DNA of 64,000 nt from Prauserella_A sp040645195 (GTDB taxonomy: Bacteria; Actinomycetota; Actinomycetes; Mycobacteriales; Pseudonocardiaceae). Position numbers and translations under genes: made by a program. Under the pieces are notes generated by a model. The model did not search any database, was not told the DNA's origin, and was given only the letters and a program-made list of their open reading frames with translations. Below are positions 1 through 8,245 of this stretch, one piece after another. Within the stretch, counting starts at the first letter, position 1; every line of letters starts with the position of its first letter. The stretch is from positions 50,672-114,671 of the forward strand of contig NZ_JBEYXW010000022.1 in assembly GCF_040645195.1 (NCBI RefSeq), given 5' to 3'.

Positions 1-335
1 GTCGGCCGGCCCACGTAGCGGATCACCTCGACCTCGTCGAGGGTCACCAGGCCCTCGACGATCAGCTCGTCGAGCTGCGGCAGGAAAGCCCGTACCCGCT
101 CCTCCTCGTCGACGATCACGACGGCGACCGGGAGATCCTCCGACAGCGAGAGGAGCCTGGTGGTGTGGATCAGCGAGCTCGCGCCGTAGCCCTCGATACC
201 GCGCAGGACGGAGGCGCCGGCGAGGCCAGCGTCCCGCGCCCTGCGCACGACCTCGTGGTACAGGGGCTGGTGGTGCCAGGTGTCGTCCTCGCCGAGGTAC
301 ACGGTGAGTCGCAGTGCGCGGCGGAACAGTCGCAT
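1..335 (-). CDS. DUF190 family protein (partial, runs off the window edge)
   Basis: The reading frame starts with ATG at 335 and stays open to base 1, so the 3' end is missing. The visible 111 residues begin MRLFRRALRLTVYLGEDDTW and contain the LYHEVVRRARDAGLAGASVLRGIEGYG segment split around positions 25-50, which is typical of the small PII-like DUF190 proteins. These are usually encoded beside crcB, as here: its start codon overlaps the crcB stop by one base (TGATG), which indicates translational coupling. The role is unproven; a regulatory or ligand-binding partner of the fluoride channel is an inference from the linkage. Confidence 0.85.
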   Translation of the reverse strand, partial: MRLFRRALRLTVYLGEDDTWHHQPLYHEVVRRARDAGLAGASVLRGIEGYGASSLIHTTRLLSLSEDLPVAVVIVDEEERVRAFLPQLDELIVEGLVTLDEVEVIRYVGRP

Positions 336-766
336 CACACGCCTCCTGCCTGTTTCTGCCGAGTAGGCCTGCGGTGCAGCAACCGCCGGGTGGTGAGCAT
401 GCCCACCAGGACCGCGGCGAGTGAGGCGAATACCGAGCCGACCGCGTACCCCAGCGCGGTCCAGGGCCGGTCGTGCTGGGCGGCGTCCACGGTGTCGAGC
501 ACGTAGGTGGAGAACGTGGTGAACCCGCCGAGTAACCCGATGCCAAGGAACGGCCGTAATAGTCGGTGTGGTTGTGCCGTCTCGGTGATCACCACCATCA
601 GCACGCCGATCAGCAGGCAGCCCAGCACGTTCGTCAACAATGTGGACACGGCGAACCCGCCGGGCGGGTGCGGGAGCGCCACGCCCATCCCGTACCGGGC
701 GAGGCTGCCGAGCGCGCCACCCGCCGCGATAACGAGCAGCACGTCCCAGTGAGGCCTGCGTGCCAT
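335..766 (-). CDS. crcB: Fluoride efflux channel CrcB/Fluc
   Basis: This 143-residue membrane protein forms dual-topology dimers that export fluoride. The sequence shows the family motifs GGALGSLARY near residue 17, TLLTNVLG near 45 and GLLGGFTTFSTY near 80, with four hydrophobic segments. I chose the ATG at 766 (MARRPHWD) because it gives the usual length. A GTG at 832 in the same frame would add 22 residues without membrane character. It is followed by the coupled DUF190 gene; a second crcB copy, often present in this arrangement, may lie beyond the window. Confidence 0.92.
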   Translation of the reverse strand: MARRPHWDVLLVIAAGGALGSLARYGMGVALPHPPGGFAVSTLLTNVLGCLLIGVLMVVITETAQPHRLLRPFLGIGLLGGFTTFSTYVLDTVDAAQHDRPWTALGYAVGSVFASLAAVLVGMLTTRRLLHRRPTRQKQAGGV

Positions 767-904
767 CCCACCATGATTGCCGATCCGGATCCCCTCGGGC
801 GCCTGGCCCCTGACCTGCCGCGACGTGAACACCGCACCTGCTTGTAGTCTCGCGTGAGGGGCAGGGTAGGCTTTGCGTCATCACGTTCCACGGAGGGTGA
901 TGGC

Positions 905-981
<77 letters not shown>

Positions 982-982
982 A

Positions 983-1016
983 TGAGGGGCCGTTTACGCA
1001 GGTAGACGGCCCCTCA
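983..1016 (+). terminator. Terminator downstream of tRNA-Pro
   Basis: A GC-rich stem starting TGAGGGGCCGT pairs with ACGGCCCCTCA across a short GCAG-containing loop. The stem abuts the tRNA 3' end. The T-run is weak. A similar hairpin follows the second att copy at 12137, so the stem travels with the element end. Confidence 0.65.
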
Positions 1017-1039
1017 GTCGCTTTCCGGAACGATCACAG

Positions 1040-1077
1040 CCCCGGGGCAGCCAACATTTGTCCAACACGTCCCGGGG
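1040..1077. promoter_or_regulatory. Hairpin with candidate integrase arm-type sites, left end
   Basis: An inverted repeat CCCCGGG (1040-1046) / CCCGGGG (1071-1077) lies just after the int stop and may end int transcription. Its loop holds CCAACATT-N3-CCAACA (1051-1067). The same two-part motif with the same spacing appears at 11973-11990 near the other end of the element. Paired short repeats near both att sites are what arm-binding sites of tyrosine integrases look like. This role is an inference. Confidence 0.5.
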
Positions 1078-1087
1078 TGGAGATCGT

Positions 1088-2296
1088 CTACGCCGCTTTC
1101 AGGTCCCGCAGGGCTTTGGTCCTGCGGAGGTCGAGCACGTCGGCGACTTCGTCGAGCCGGTCGGGGAACAGGTGGCCGTAGATGTTGAGGGTCATGGCCG
1201 CGTCGGCGTGTCCGAGCATCTGTTGAACGACCTTTACGTCTGCCCCGGCCGAGATGGCCAGCGAGGCCGCCGTGTGGCGGAGCTTGTGCGGGGTCAGCCC
1301 GTCGACCTTGAGCTTGGCCGCCGTGATTGCCGGGACGAACTCGCGGGTGCGCCAGTTGTGGCTCCGAAGCGACTGCCCGCGCGCGGTTGTGAAGAGGAGT
1401 TCGCCCTCCTCCCGGCCATCGACGAAGGGACGGAGGACCGGGACGAGCGAGGCCGGGAACGAGACGGTGCGTCGCTTGCCGGTCTTGGGCAGGCCCTCGT
1501 GCTGTACGCCGTTGATCTCGTAAAAGGTGGAGGCGACCCGGATGCGCCGCTTGCGCAGGTCCACCCTGCCGACGCGCAGCGCCGCTGCCTCGCCCCACCG
1601 TAGCCCGGTGTAGGTCAGGACGAGAATCAGTGGTTTGTTGATGGCCGCGCCCGCAGTTGGCCGGTCGTACTTCGTGCGGAGCTTTGCCGCCGCGTCCGCG
1701 AGCCGTTCGACCTGCTCGTAGGTGAGATACACATGTTCGGCGTCCGGGCGCACTGGCAGCTTCACGCCGCGAGCTGGGTTGACCGGGATGCGTGAGGGCG
1801 TGCACCATTCCAGCACCATCGCGAGCACCCGGTACGCATGCCTCGCTTGCGACGGCCCCAACTCGGCACCACGATCCTTTTTGGACTTAAGTAGCTTGGC
1901 AACCCAAAGGTCGATGTCCTCGCGAGCGATCTTGTTCAGCGCCAGCTCGCCCCAGCGCACGTTGACGTGGTTGTCGAGTAGGCCCCGGTACTTCCACCAG
2001 GTCGACTGTTTGAGGTCGTGCCGGGTTTCCAGCCACTTCTCAGCCATTTCCGTGAACGGCACCTTGGCACGGGCTGGGTCGACATAGCTCCCTGCCGCGA
2101 GCGATGCTTCCAGCTCGGTACGCCTGTCCTCTGCGCGAGTCTTGTTCGCGATGGCTTCCGATCGAAGTTTGCCAGTGTGGTCGTAGTACATGACCTCCCA
2201 GCGCGCGGGAGACTTCCGACCCTTGCTCTTGGCCCTGTCCACCGCCTCGCGATACTTCGCCTTCTTCGTCCGGTCGTAGATCCACGCTCGTGCCAT
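1088..2296 (-). CDS. int: Tyrosine recombinase, AICE integrase
   Basis: This 402-residue protein catalyses site-specific integration into and excision from tRNA-Pro. Residues 80-185 form the SAM-like core-binding domain and 190-385 the catalytic domain. The catalytic set is visible: Arg233 (GLRWGEA), Lys272 (KTGKRR), His337/Arg340 (HKLRHT), His363 (LGHADAA) and the nucleophile Tyr373 (NIYGHL). I chose the ATG at 2296 because it overlaps the xis stop by one base (TGATG), so the two genes are coupled. A closely similar but truncated copy lies at 12239-13126. The gene points toward the att site. Confidence 0.95.
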   Translation of the reverse strand: MARAWIYDRTKKAKYREAVDRAKSKGRKSPARWEVMYYDHTGKLRSEAIANKTRAEDRRTELEASLAAGSYVDPARAKVPFTEMAEKWLETRHDLKQSTWWKYRGLLDNHVNVRWGELALNKIAREDIDLWVAKLLKSKKDRGAELGPSQARHAYRVLAMVLEWCTPSRIPVNPARGVKLPVRPDAEHVYLTYEQVERLADAAAKLRTKYDRPTAGAAINKPLILVLTYTGLRWGEAAALRVGRVDLRKRRIRVASTFYEINGVQHEGLPKTGKRRTVSFPASLVPVLRPFVDGREEGELLFTTARGQSLRSHNWRTREFVPAITAAKLKVDGLTPHKLRHTAASLAISAGADVKVVQQMLGHADAAMTLNIYGHLFPDRLDEVADVLDLRRTKALRDLKAA

Positions 2297-2472
2297 CAGA
2301 CGGTTCCTTGTTGGTCGATCCAGGTGTTGACGTCTTCGGTGCGGTAGCGGATGTGTTTGCCGATGCGGCGGCCGGTGGGTCCGTAGCCTTTGGTGCGCCA
2401 TTGGTAGAGGGTGTTTTTGGGGATGCCGAGGTAGTGGGCGAGGTCGTCAATGGTGAGTAGTTTGTTGTTCAC
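2296..2472 (-). CDS. xis: Excisionase (Xis), MerR-like helix-turn-helix
   Basis: This 58-residue protein starts at GTG 2472 (VNNKLLTIDDLAHYLGIP). It is a short winged-helix DNA-binding domain with the segments LAHYLGIPKNTLYQWR and GRRIGKHIRYRTEDVNTW, typical of Xis proteins of pSAM2-type elements. Such proteins bend att DNA and push the integrase toward excision. The end of rep overlaps it by 26 bases and its stop overlaps the int start, so rep, xis and int form one translational unit, as in pSAM2. Confidence 0.9.
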   Translation of the reverse strand: MNNKLLTIDDLAHYLGIPKNTLYQWRTKGYGPTGRRIGKHIRYRTEDVNTWIDQQGTV

Positions 2473-3814
2473 GGTGGTATTCCTTGTCGTATTTGGTTTT
2501 GCGGTCGTCTTGGATGCGGGTGGCGATGGCGGCGGCGAGTTCGCGTTCGGCGTCGTCGCGGTATCCGGCGCCGTCGAAGGTCCACTCGTTGACTACGAGC
2601 ACGGTGTTGGCGTGGTCGGTGAGGCCGAGGCGGTCGAGGGTTTCGGCGAGCCGGTAGGCGCGGCGGTCGTCTCGGATGGTTTTGAAGGTGGTGGAGTAGG
2701 CGCGGGATTTGGTGAGGAAGTGGCCTCGGAAGGCGAGCATGTGCGCCCACCGCCGCAGGTTCAGGTCCTCGTATAGGGGCAGGTCGCCGAGGTCCCACGC
2801 GGTTTGGATCATCCGCTTGTGGTGGGGGGTGACTTTGAGGAGGTCGATGTCGAGTTGGGAGCGGATGGGCCGGTCGGCGGCCTCGGTTTTGCCGGTGCCT
2901 TTGGTGGCGTATTTGGCGATGTAGGCGGCCAGGCGGGGTTCGCTGATCTGCCCTGTCTGGTCTTCGAAGTCGTCTGTGTTGGCGGGTTGGATGGTGCGGA
3001 TGTCGACTTGGCTGCCCCAGGACAGTTCGAGGGCTTCGCCGTCGGGGCGGGGCACGGTGAGCTGGATGGCTCTGGTGGCGGCGTGGATGGCGTCGGTGAG
3101 CAGGTCGGCATGTGCCCAGGGGGGTGGTGGGGTGGTGGCGCCGTCGGGTCCGTCGAGGCGGATGACGGCGTGGAAGTGGACCAGGCCCCGCCGCTGGTAT
3201 TCGGCGACCTTGCCGTAGGACAGGCGGGCGTGGTCTGGGAATTCGCGGACGCGGATTCCGGCGCGTTTGGCGATTTCCCGGCGTAGGCGCATGGTGAAGC
3301 GCTGCCACAGCACCCCGGCGTGGGCCTGCCACAGCACCGAGGCTTGATAGTCGTAGGTCTCGGGGTCCAGCGGCGAGCCGATGCGGGGGTCGGCGTCGTG
3401 GTGGTGTTCGCCGCAGCCGCAGGGGATGCGTTTGCCTCGTGGGGTGGTGCGGGCGTGGTGGACTGGGCCGAAGGAGGGGGCGGTGAGGGTAAGGAAGGCG
3501 CGGGGCCGGTCGGTGACGGTGGTGGGGACGCCTTTGGTGCCGCCGCAGAGCCCGGCGCGGATGAGGTGGAAGGCGTCGGCGGCGTAGCGGTCGGCGCAGG
3601 CGGGGCAGACTGTGGCGCGGCGGTTGCCGCAGGGGGCGAAGATGTCCCCGCCGTGGTGGTGCAGCACGCGTCCGGTGGCGGCGTCTTGGAGTTGGTGTGC
3701 GCCGCCGAGGCGGATGGGGCGGGCGCAGCCGTTGACGGCGTGTACTTTGGCGCGCCAGTCGGCGTAGTCGCGGGCTTGGACGCGGTCGGTGAGGCGTTGT
3801 TCCAACGTCAGCAT
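2447..3814 (-). CDS. repSA: Replication initiator, RepSA-like HUH endonuclease
   Basis: This 455-residue protein is expected to nick the double-strand origin and start rolling-circle replication of the excised element. The HUH motif is visible as GLVHFHAVIRLD near residues 210-220, and the catalytic tyrosine region as YIAKYATKGTGK near 298-308. An N-terminal cysteine cluster (CGNRRATVCPACADRY, about residues 62-77) may bind zinc. I chose ATG 3814 because GAAAGG sits 7 bases upstream; the longer GTG start lacks such a site. It lies upstream of and overlaps xis. Confidence 0.88.
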   Translation of the reverse strand: MLTLEQRLTDRVQARDYADWRAKVHAVNGCARPIRLGGAHQLQDAATGRVLHHHGGDIFAPCGNRRATVCPACADRYAADAFHLIRAGLCGGTKGVPTTVTDRPRAFLTLTAPSFGPVHHARTTPRGKRIPCGCGEHHHDADPRIGSPLDPETYDYQASVLWQAHAGVLWQRFTMRLRREIAKRAGIRVREFPDHARLSYGKVAEYQRRGLVHFHAVIRLDGPDGATTPPPPWAHADLLTDAIHAATRAIQLTVPRPDGEALELSWGSQVDIRTIQPANTDDFEDQTGQISEPRLAAYIAKYATKGTGKTEAADRPIRSQLDIDLLKVTPHHKRMIQTAWDLGDLPLYEDLNLRRWAHMLAFRGHFLTKSRAYSTTFKTIRDDRRAYRLAETLDRLGLTDHANTVLVVNEWTFDGAGYRDDAERELAAAIATRIQDDRKTKYDKEYHREQQTTHH

Positions 3815-3849
3815 GTCGGAGCCTTTCGGTTGGCCGGGCGCAAAAGTCC

Positions 3850-3882
3850 GGGGCACGGCCGTGGTGTTGGTGGCCGTGCCCC
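3850..3882. terminator. Perfect 11-bp hairpin upstream of rep
   Basis: GGGGCACGGCC at 3850-3860 pairs exactly with GGCCGTGCCCC at 3872-3882 around an 11-base loop, in the gap between the gene ending at 3918 and the rep start at 3814. There is no T-run. It may be an attenuator, an RNA-processing site or a weak terminator setting rep levels. Confidence 0.5.
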
Positions 3883-3917
3883 GGGATGTGGGCGTTTGTC
3901 CTTTGTGGATGATGGTG

Positions 3918-4148
3918 CTAGCGGATTTCCTTACGACCGCGCAGAGTTCGAGTGTTGTCTACGCGTTCGGCGTCCGCGTGGATCGTGCGCGCAGCGGCCG
4001 GTGGGGCAACGGTGACGTAGACCCTGCCGAGGATGGTGGCGCCACGATTCAGGTAGAAGTCGCTGATTTCCTGGATGTCGAGAACGGGTGTGATCGCGGC
4101 AATGGTGGCGGCGATCTCGGTTTCCGTCCCCATTAGACGGATCTTCAT
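3918..4148 (-). CDS. Small conserved AICE protein of unknown function
   Basis: This 76-residue protein starts MKIRLMGTETEIAATIAAI and ends in a basic tail (RTLRGRKEIR). It has no membrane segment and no catalytic motif I recognise. Proteins beginning this way sit between the spread genes and rep in many AICEs of this type, from memory. GAAAGG lies upstream of its ATG. Its position suggests a role in replication or copy control, but that is only context. Confidence 0.65.
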   Translation of the reverse strand: MKIRLMGTETEIAATIAAITPVLDIQEISDFYLNRGATILGRVYVTVAPPAAARTIHADAERVDNTRTLRGRKEIR

Positions 4149-4164
4149 CAGGGGCCTTTCGTGG

Positions 4165-4878
4165 TTACGGAGTGATGGAGTGCCCGTTGCGGGGGGCGTA
4201 TTGGTCGAGGATGCGGCGGGCCATGTCCTCGGGGACCCGGACCGCGCGGCGAATGTCCTGCACGGTGAGCTGCCGTCCGTCCTGTGTGGCCTCGCCGATG
4301 AGGGTGTCGAGCCGGGCGGTCAGCTCTGGCGGGAGCTTCAGCCGCGGGGACGTTGCCGGAGCCGCCACGGGTGCCGGGACGGGGTCGGTGGGCGCGGCCG
4401 GGACGGGGTGGGTTTTTGCCGGCACAGGTGCTGGGGCAGGTGCGGCCGGGACGGGTGTGGTGGGTGCGGGCTGTTTGGTGGTGGGTGTGCGGCGCATGAG
4501 GAGTTTGACCACGATGAGGAAGCCGAGGGCGGGCATGGCGGCGACGAGCCATCCGGCGGGGCTGGGTTCGGCGAGGGCTACTTGGGCGGCCATCTGGACG
4601 CCGAACCCGGCCACGAGCACGGCCATGGGGAAGCTCACCATGCTCGTAGTTCCGGCGCGGTGGTCGCGTTGGACCTCGAATCCGGCCATCACGACCATGC
4701 CCTCGATCACCACGGCGGTGGCCCAGGCGAGCCAGCCTTGTTGGCCGTGGTGGGTGGCCCATTCGTGGGTGTGGGTGAACCCGGCGGCGGCGCCGATACC
4801 GCCGAGGATCACCGCGACGGTGATACGGGTGATGTCCACCAGGCGAGTAGCCCGGGCTGGACTGTCCATGGTGGACAT
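4165..4878 (-). CDS. DUF2637 membrane protein, spread-type
   Basis: This 237-residue protein has four hydrophobic segments in the first 130 residues (around 17-34, 48-66, 80-100 and 108-125), a proline/alanine-rich linker at about 130-180, and a C-terminal helical region (PPELTARLDTLIGEAT) that resembles a small DNA-binding or dimer domain. The membrane part matches DUF2637 proteins of actinomycete plasmids and AICEs. GAAAGGAG precedes the ATG at 4878. It may help intramycelial spread of the element, as Spd proteins do; this is inference from context. Confidence 0.7.
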   Translation of the reverse strand: MSTMDSPARATRLVDITRITVAVILGGIGAAAGFTHTHEWATHHGQQGWLAWATAVVIEGMVVMAGFEVQRDHRAGTTSMVSFPMAVLVAGFGVQMAAQVALAEPSPAGWLVAAMPALGFLIVVKLLMRRTPTTKQPAPTTPVPAAPAPAPVPAKTHPVPAAPTDPVPAPVAAPATSPRLKLPPELTARLDTLIGEATQDGRQLTVQDIRRAVRVPEDMARRILDQYAPRNGHSITP

Positions 4879-4897
4879 GATGCGGGTGCTCCTTTCG

Positions 4898-5311
4898 TTA
4901 GGCGGGGTCGCCGTGCAGGGCGGTCCAGCGGTTGAGCATCGCCCGGCCCCGTTTGGCTAGCCGTAGCGGCAGCACGGGTTTGCGCACGGCGCCGTGGCGG
5001 CAGCTCACCGCATCCCGGGCGGGGCTGCGTTCGATGTAGCCGTTGGCTAGCAGGTGGTGGACGAGGTCTTCGTCGAGAGCCACCCGGACACGGTCGTCGT
5101 CTTCGAAGACCATCACGCGGTCGGTGTTGTCGAGCATCCCGAACCGGCCGTGTTGGACTTCGGCGAGCACGTCCTTGGCGACCAGTGGGTTGGCTGGGGG
5201 TTTGCGGGTGTTGCGGCCGCGTGTGGGTGGGCACTGCCGCGCGGGCTGCACCGCCGGGGCCGGGGGCGTGCTACCGAACAGGTCGAGCTGGTCACGGTCG
5301 CGGCGGCTCAT
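4898..5311 (-). CDS. Hypothetical AICE protein, possible winged-helix
   Basis: This 137-residue protein starts MSRRDRDQLDLFGSTPP at ATG 5311, which overlaps the preceding stop as ATGA. Its second half (VAKDVLAEVQHGRFGMLDNTDRV, then VHHLLANGYIER) reads like a short helical DNA-binding fold. I do not recognise a named family. It belongs to the tra-to-rep operon by spacing. Confidence 0.6.
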   Translation of the reverse strand: MSRRDRDQLDLFGSTPPAPAVQPARQCPPTRGRNTRKPPANPLVAKDVLAEVQHGRFGMLDNTDRVMVFEDDDRVRVALDEDLVHHLLANGYIERSPARDAVSCRHGAVRKPVLPLRLAKRGRAMLNRWTALHGDPA

Positions 5312-5538
5312 CGCGCACGCTCCCGCCGGATATCGGTGACCTGGTGGTGGTGGCCGGTGGCCTGGGTGCGCCACTCCCGGAACAGCCCGACACACAGCAC
5401 CAGGTAGACCAGCACCGTGATCGTTGCGACCGGGGTGAACGCCCAAAAGCTGGTCAAGATCGCGTGTTCGATCACGACGGCGAGCACCGTGACCAGTGTG
5501 GTTTTCGTCCAGGTCCACAGGAAAGCCAGGGTCAACAT
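5308..5538 (-). CDS. Small two-helix membrane protein (spread-type)
   Basis: The 76-residue product starts MLTLAFLWTWTKTTLVTVLA and has two hydrophobic segments (about residues 10-28 and 35-55), followed by a charged tail. ATG 5538 is chosen because AAAGGAA lies 7 bases upstream; in-frame upstream starts have no such site. The stop overlaps the next gene by four bases. Small membrane proteins at this place in AICEs and plasmids are often Spd proteins; the assignment is by context. Confidence 0.65.
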   Translation of the reverse strand: MLTLAFLWTWTKTTLVTVLAVVIEHAILTSFWAFTPVATITVLVYLVLCVGLFREWRTQATGHHHQVTDIRRERAR

Positions 5539-5576
5539 GAAGGTTCCTTTCTCATCAGGCATCGTGGGGTCACCGG

Positions 5577-5960
5577 TCACCACCCGTCGCTCGGGAGATG
5601 GCGCGGGCAGAACACAACCTGTTCACTAGTGGCCTGCCAGCCGGGAACGTCGCGGATGCCGTCACAGAGTTCGTCCCAGTACGCGAATACCTGGTACCGG
5701 TCATCGGGCAGGTCGGCGCATTGCCCGCAGCGGGGCAGGAATACGGGATCGTGAACGACGATGTCGAAGGTGTAGTAGTCGGGATTCGTGCCGGTACGGG
5801 CGATGGCATCCCTGGCTAGCTGGATTTCCCAATCGGCCTGGCGGCGATCGGCGTGCAGCGTGCCGGACTCGGGCCAGCCGTCCTCGGCTACCGGATGCCA
5901 TCGCATAACCTGGTAGTGCGGCACCGCCAACAGGGCAGGCCAACGGACATCAACAGTCAT
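5577..5960 (-). CDS. Hypothetical protein with possible zinc site
   Basis: This 127-residue protein begins MTVDVRWPALLAVPHYQVMR. A CGQC pair near residue 80 and a C-P-R-H near residue 120 could bind zinc. No family is recognised. It lies directly downstream of tra in the same direction, 21 bases after the tra stop. Confidence 0.6.
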   Translation of the reverse strand: MTVDVRWPALLAVPHYQVMRWHPVAEDGWPESGTLHADRRQADWEIQLARDAIARTGTNPDYYTFDIVVHDPVFLPRCGQCADLPDDRYQVFAYWDELCDGIRDVPGWQATSEQVVFCPRHLPSDGW

Positions 5961-5981
5961 CGACCAAAACTCCTTACGTGA

Positions 5982-7349
5982 TCAGGCCACAGCCGTCAGT
6001 CGCCCGCCACCCAACCGTCTAGTGTGGACAAAGGTGACGAGCTGGTCGATCTCGGTGTCGTCGACGTAGGCGGCCCGGACTCGTTGGGGGACGCGGGAGC
6101 GTTCCCGGATGACGTAGCCGATACCGGCGGTGTCCTCACTGTTGGGGATCTCATCCGCGATCGCCCCGCGCAGGCGGGCGTTTTCACCGAGGACCATGTC
6201 CACGTGCGCGGCCGAGGTGACCCGCAGGCAGATGCGGGTGGTGAACAGCTCCCGGATGGGGACGGTGTCCTTGGTGGGTTCCTGCACCAGCGCCGTCATC
6301 GTGTGCCCGGTCGCGCGGCCCTGCGAGCCGACGATCGCGAGCTGCTTACGCAGATTCCGGGAAATCGCCCCGTCGCCGTAGGCCAGCAGAGCCCCGATCT
6401 CATCCAGGATGAGCAGGTTCAACGGCGTCTCCCGCGAGACGGTGATCTTACGCTTCCCGGTCTCGGCAAAGGAACGCTGCACCGCCCGCAGATTCTCCAC
6501 GAACTCATCGACCAGATCGGAGCACTTGCCTTCCTCGGTCTCGTAGCGGTGCGCGATTCCGGCGAGCTTGGTGAACTCCATCTGCTTGGGGTCACACAGC
6601 CACAACCGCACCAGCCCATCGCGGATCAGCGGGGCGAGCGCCCGCAACTGCGACATGACGATGGAGTTCTTGCCCGCCCCGGTCGCACCCGCGATGAACA
6701 GATGCTTGCCCTTCACCGGCAGCCGCCAATCGCTGCCGTACTCGGTCTCGCCGACGTACACGCCGTTGAGGTCCACGGCGTCGGCCTCCTGCGGCATGTC
6801 GGGGGCCTCGATGGTCTCGGTGAACGGCTCCGACCGCTCGATCACCAGACCCACCACACCGGGCCTGACCCGCTCCACCGCGATCCGTTCCACCCGCAAC
6901 GCCTCCGTCAACTCCGGGAGCCGGGCCTCGAACTGGCGGACGTGCTGCCCCGCCGGGATCTTGAGCCACAAGGTGTCCACCGTGGGCGAGTAGGACCGCA
7001 CCTTGATGATGCGGGGGAAACGCTCCTCACCGGTCTTGCGGTGCACCGTGTACAGATCACACGCCCGTAAGGCGGCGTGCCAGCGGGGCCCGAGGTAGAC
7101 CGACCAGCGGCGCCGCCAGGCCCGCATCCTCGGCGCGGCGTAGGCGTCGAAGGTGTCCGGGTGCGCCCGGTACCAGCCACACAACCCAGCCGCCGTCCCG
7201 CCGAGGATGCCGCCCGTGGTGGCCCAGCCCAATTCGAGACCGGCCGTCACGGCCGCGCCGGGGGTCAGGATCGCGCCGGGGTGACGGGCGGTCCACACGG
7301 CGGCCTTGACCTCGCGGCCGGTGCGCCGCTTCGACTGTGGGGTGTTCAT
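5982..7349 (-). CDS. traSA: TraSA/TraB-like FtsK-SpoIIIE DNA translocase
   Basis: The 455-residue protein is the conjugation motor: proteins of this family form a membrane-linked hexamer and move double-stranded DNA between mycelia. A hydrophobic stretch lies near residues 30-60. Walker A is GATGAGKNS at about 221-229, with Asn where most FtsK proteins have Gly or Thr. Walker B is LNLLILDEIG near 311-320. ATG 7349 (MNTPQSKRRTGREV) has AAGGAC upstream. A stem-loop at 7379-7414 separates it from the small genes upstream. No relaxase is expected or seen in this type of element. Confidence 0.92.
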   Translation of the reverse strand: MNTPQSKRRTGREVKAAVWTARHPGAILTPGAAVTAGLELGWATTGGILGGTAAGLCGWYRAHPDTFDAYAAPRMRAWRRRWSVYLGPRWHAALRACDLYTVHRKTGEERFPRIIKVRSYSPTVDTLWLKIPAGQHVRQFEARLPELTEALRVERIAVERVRPGVVGLVIERSEPFTETIEAPDMPQEADAVDLNGVYVGETEYGSDWRLPVKGKHLFIAGATGAGKNSIVMSQLRALAPLIRDGLVRLWLCDPKQMEFTKLAGIAHRYETEEGKCSDLVDEFVENLRAVQRSFAETGKRKITVSRETPLNLLILDEIGALLAYGDGAISRNLRKQLAIVGSQGRATGHTMTALVQEPTKDTVPIRELFTTRICLRVTSAAHVDMVLGENARLRGAIADEIPNSEDTAGIGYVIRERSRVPQRVRAAYVDDTEIDQLVTFVHTRRLGGGRLTAVA

Positions 7350-7378
7350 GACGTTGAAGTCCTTCCGGTAGAACGAAA

Positions 7379-7414
7379 CCGGCCCCACCACCCAGATCTC
7401 GGGTGCGGGGCCGG
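7379..7414. terminator. Stem-loop between small genes and tra
   Basis: CCGGCCCC at 7379-7386 pairs with GGGGCCGG at 7407-7414, with further pairing inside (ACCACCC / GGGTG). It lies in the 97-base gap between the gene starting at 7629 and tra. No T-run follows, so a transcript-level brake on tra is as likely as a true terminator. Confidence 0.5.
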
Positions 7415-7446
7415 TCGCGCGTGTAATCGTGCGATGAGTTGTGCGG

Positions 7447-7629
7447 TCAGTCTGTGATGGTTGACCGTGCGTCGGTCAGCTCCGTGGTCAGGGTGGCCAT
7501 CGCGCGCGCGGCCTTGTCGTGGTGCGCCTTGAACCCCTCCCGCCGGATCGGGATGCCCCGCAGGGAGCGTTTGAGCTGCCGCAGCGCGGCGTCCACGTCG
7601 TCGATGACCCGGTCGAGTTGATGCGACAT
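7447..7629 (-). CDS. Small helical AICE protein
   Basis: This 60-residue protein starts MSHQLDRVIDDVDAALRQLK and is predicted almost wholly helical. ATG 7629 is chosen because it lies five bases after the upstream gene's stop and gives a compact product; the longer frame reads as arginine-rich noise. Function unknown. Confidence 0.6.
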   Translation of the reverse strand: MSHQLDRVIDDVDAALRQLKRSLRGIPIRREGFKAHHDKAARAMATLTTELTDARSTITD

Positions 7630-7633
7630 GGTT

Positions 7634-7897
7634 TCAGAGCCTCCAGTCCCGCGACACCAATTCCGCCTCGTACTTCTTCGCCGCCGTGCGCATCCGGTCC
7701 AACTCGTCGAACGCCTTGCGCCGCAGCCCCTGCAACTCGTCCTTGGTGGCGATAGTGAAACCACCCGCCGCCTTCCTGTCATCCACACGGTCGATCAGCT
7801 TGTCGATCTCGTCGAACTGCTCCGCCACCAGGTCCAGCGCCGCCACGAACGTGGCGTAGTTCTGCTGCGCACGCCGGTTCACCGCCGATATCTGCAT
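7634..7897 (-). CDS. Coiled-coil-like small AICE protein
   Basis: The 87-residue protein begins MQISAVNRRAQQNYATFVAA. Regular heptad-like spacing in VAEQFDEIDKLIDRVDDR and LQGLRRKAFDELDRMR suggests two long helices. No family is recognised. It is one of a chain of closely spaced small genes between the regulatory region and tra. Confidence 0.62.
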   Translation of the reverse strand: MQISAVNRRAQQNYATFVAALDLVAEQFDEIDKLIDRVDDRKAAGGFTIATKDELQGLRRKAFDELDRMRTAAKKYEAELVSRDWRL

Positions 7898-7902
7898 GTG
7901 AT

Positions 7903-8073
7903 TCAGTTCCTGTTCTGTGTCGAGGCCACCAGCGCGGCAGCCGAGGTCAGATCAGCGGTCAGAAACTTCACTGCATTACTCACGGCCGTGCGGGTTTCCC
8001 GGTCCGGGTTGGAGGCCACGAACCGCCGATACTCGGCGTTGGCGGCTGCGATAATCGCCTGAATCTCCCGCAT
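7903..8073 (-). CDS. Small AICE protein (56 aa)
   Basis: Starts MREIQAIIAAANAEYRRFVA at ATG 8073, four bases after the stop of the previous gene, and ends LVASTQNRN. It is mostly helical. The upstream in-frame extension to 8151 overlaps the preceding gene and is discarded. No function is recognised. Confidence 0.58.
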   Translation of the reverse strand: MREIQAIIAAANAEYRRFVASNPDRETRTAVSNAVKFLTADLTSAAALVASTQNRN

Positions 8074-8077
8074 CCCG

Positions 8078-8245
8078 TCAGCTCCCGTTCCTGATGACGT
8101 GCTGGGCGTGGCGCAGGCCCTCGCAGAACCCCGCCTGCCACGCCAGATCACTCGTTGATTCGGTCAAAGCGTCCTGCCGGTCTCGTTCCAGCAGCGCCGC
8201 CCACCGGCGAACCAACCGGGCTACCTGCACCGGGCGCCCGCTCAT
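8078..8245 (-). CDS. Small AICE protein (55 aa)
   Basis: Starts MSGRPVQVARLVRRWAALLE at ATG 8245, with a strong AGGAGG five bases upstream. The ATG overlaps the stop of the 40-residue membrane gene before it (ATGA). The product is basic and helical, with FCEGLRHAQHVI near the end. No family is recognised. Confidence 0.6.
   Translation of the reverse strand: MSGRPVQVARLVRRWAALLERDRQDALTESTSDLAWQAGFCEGLRHAQHVIRNGS

Noticed and set aside
3320..4015. 231-codon glycine-rich plus-strand frame opposite rep
   Set aside because: It is antisense to the replication initiator and consists of low-complexity Gly/Ala/Val sequence typical of a shadow.
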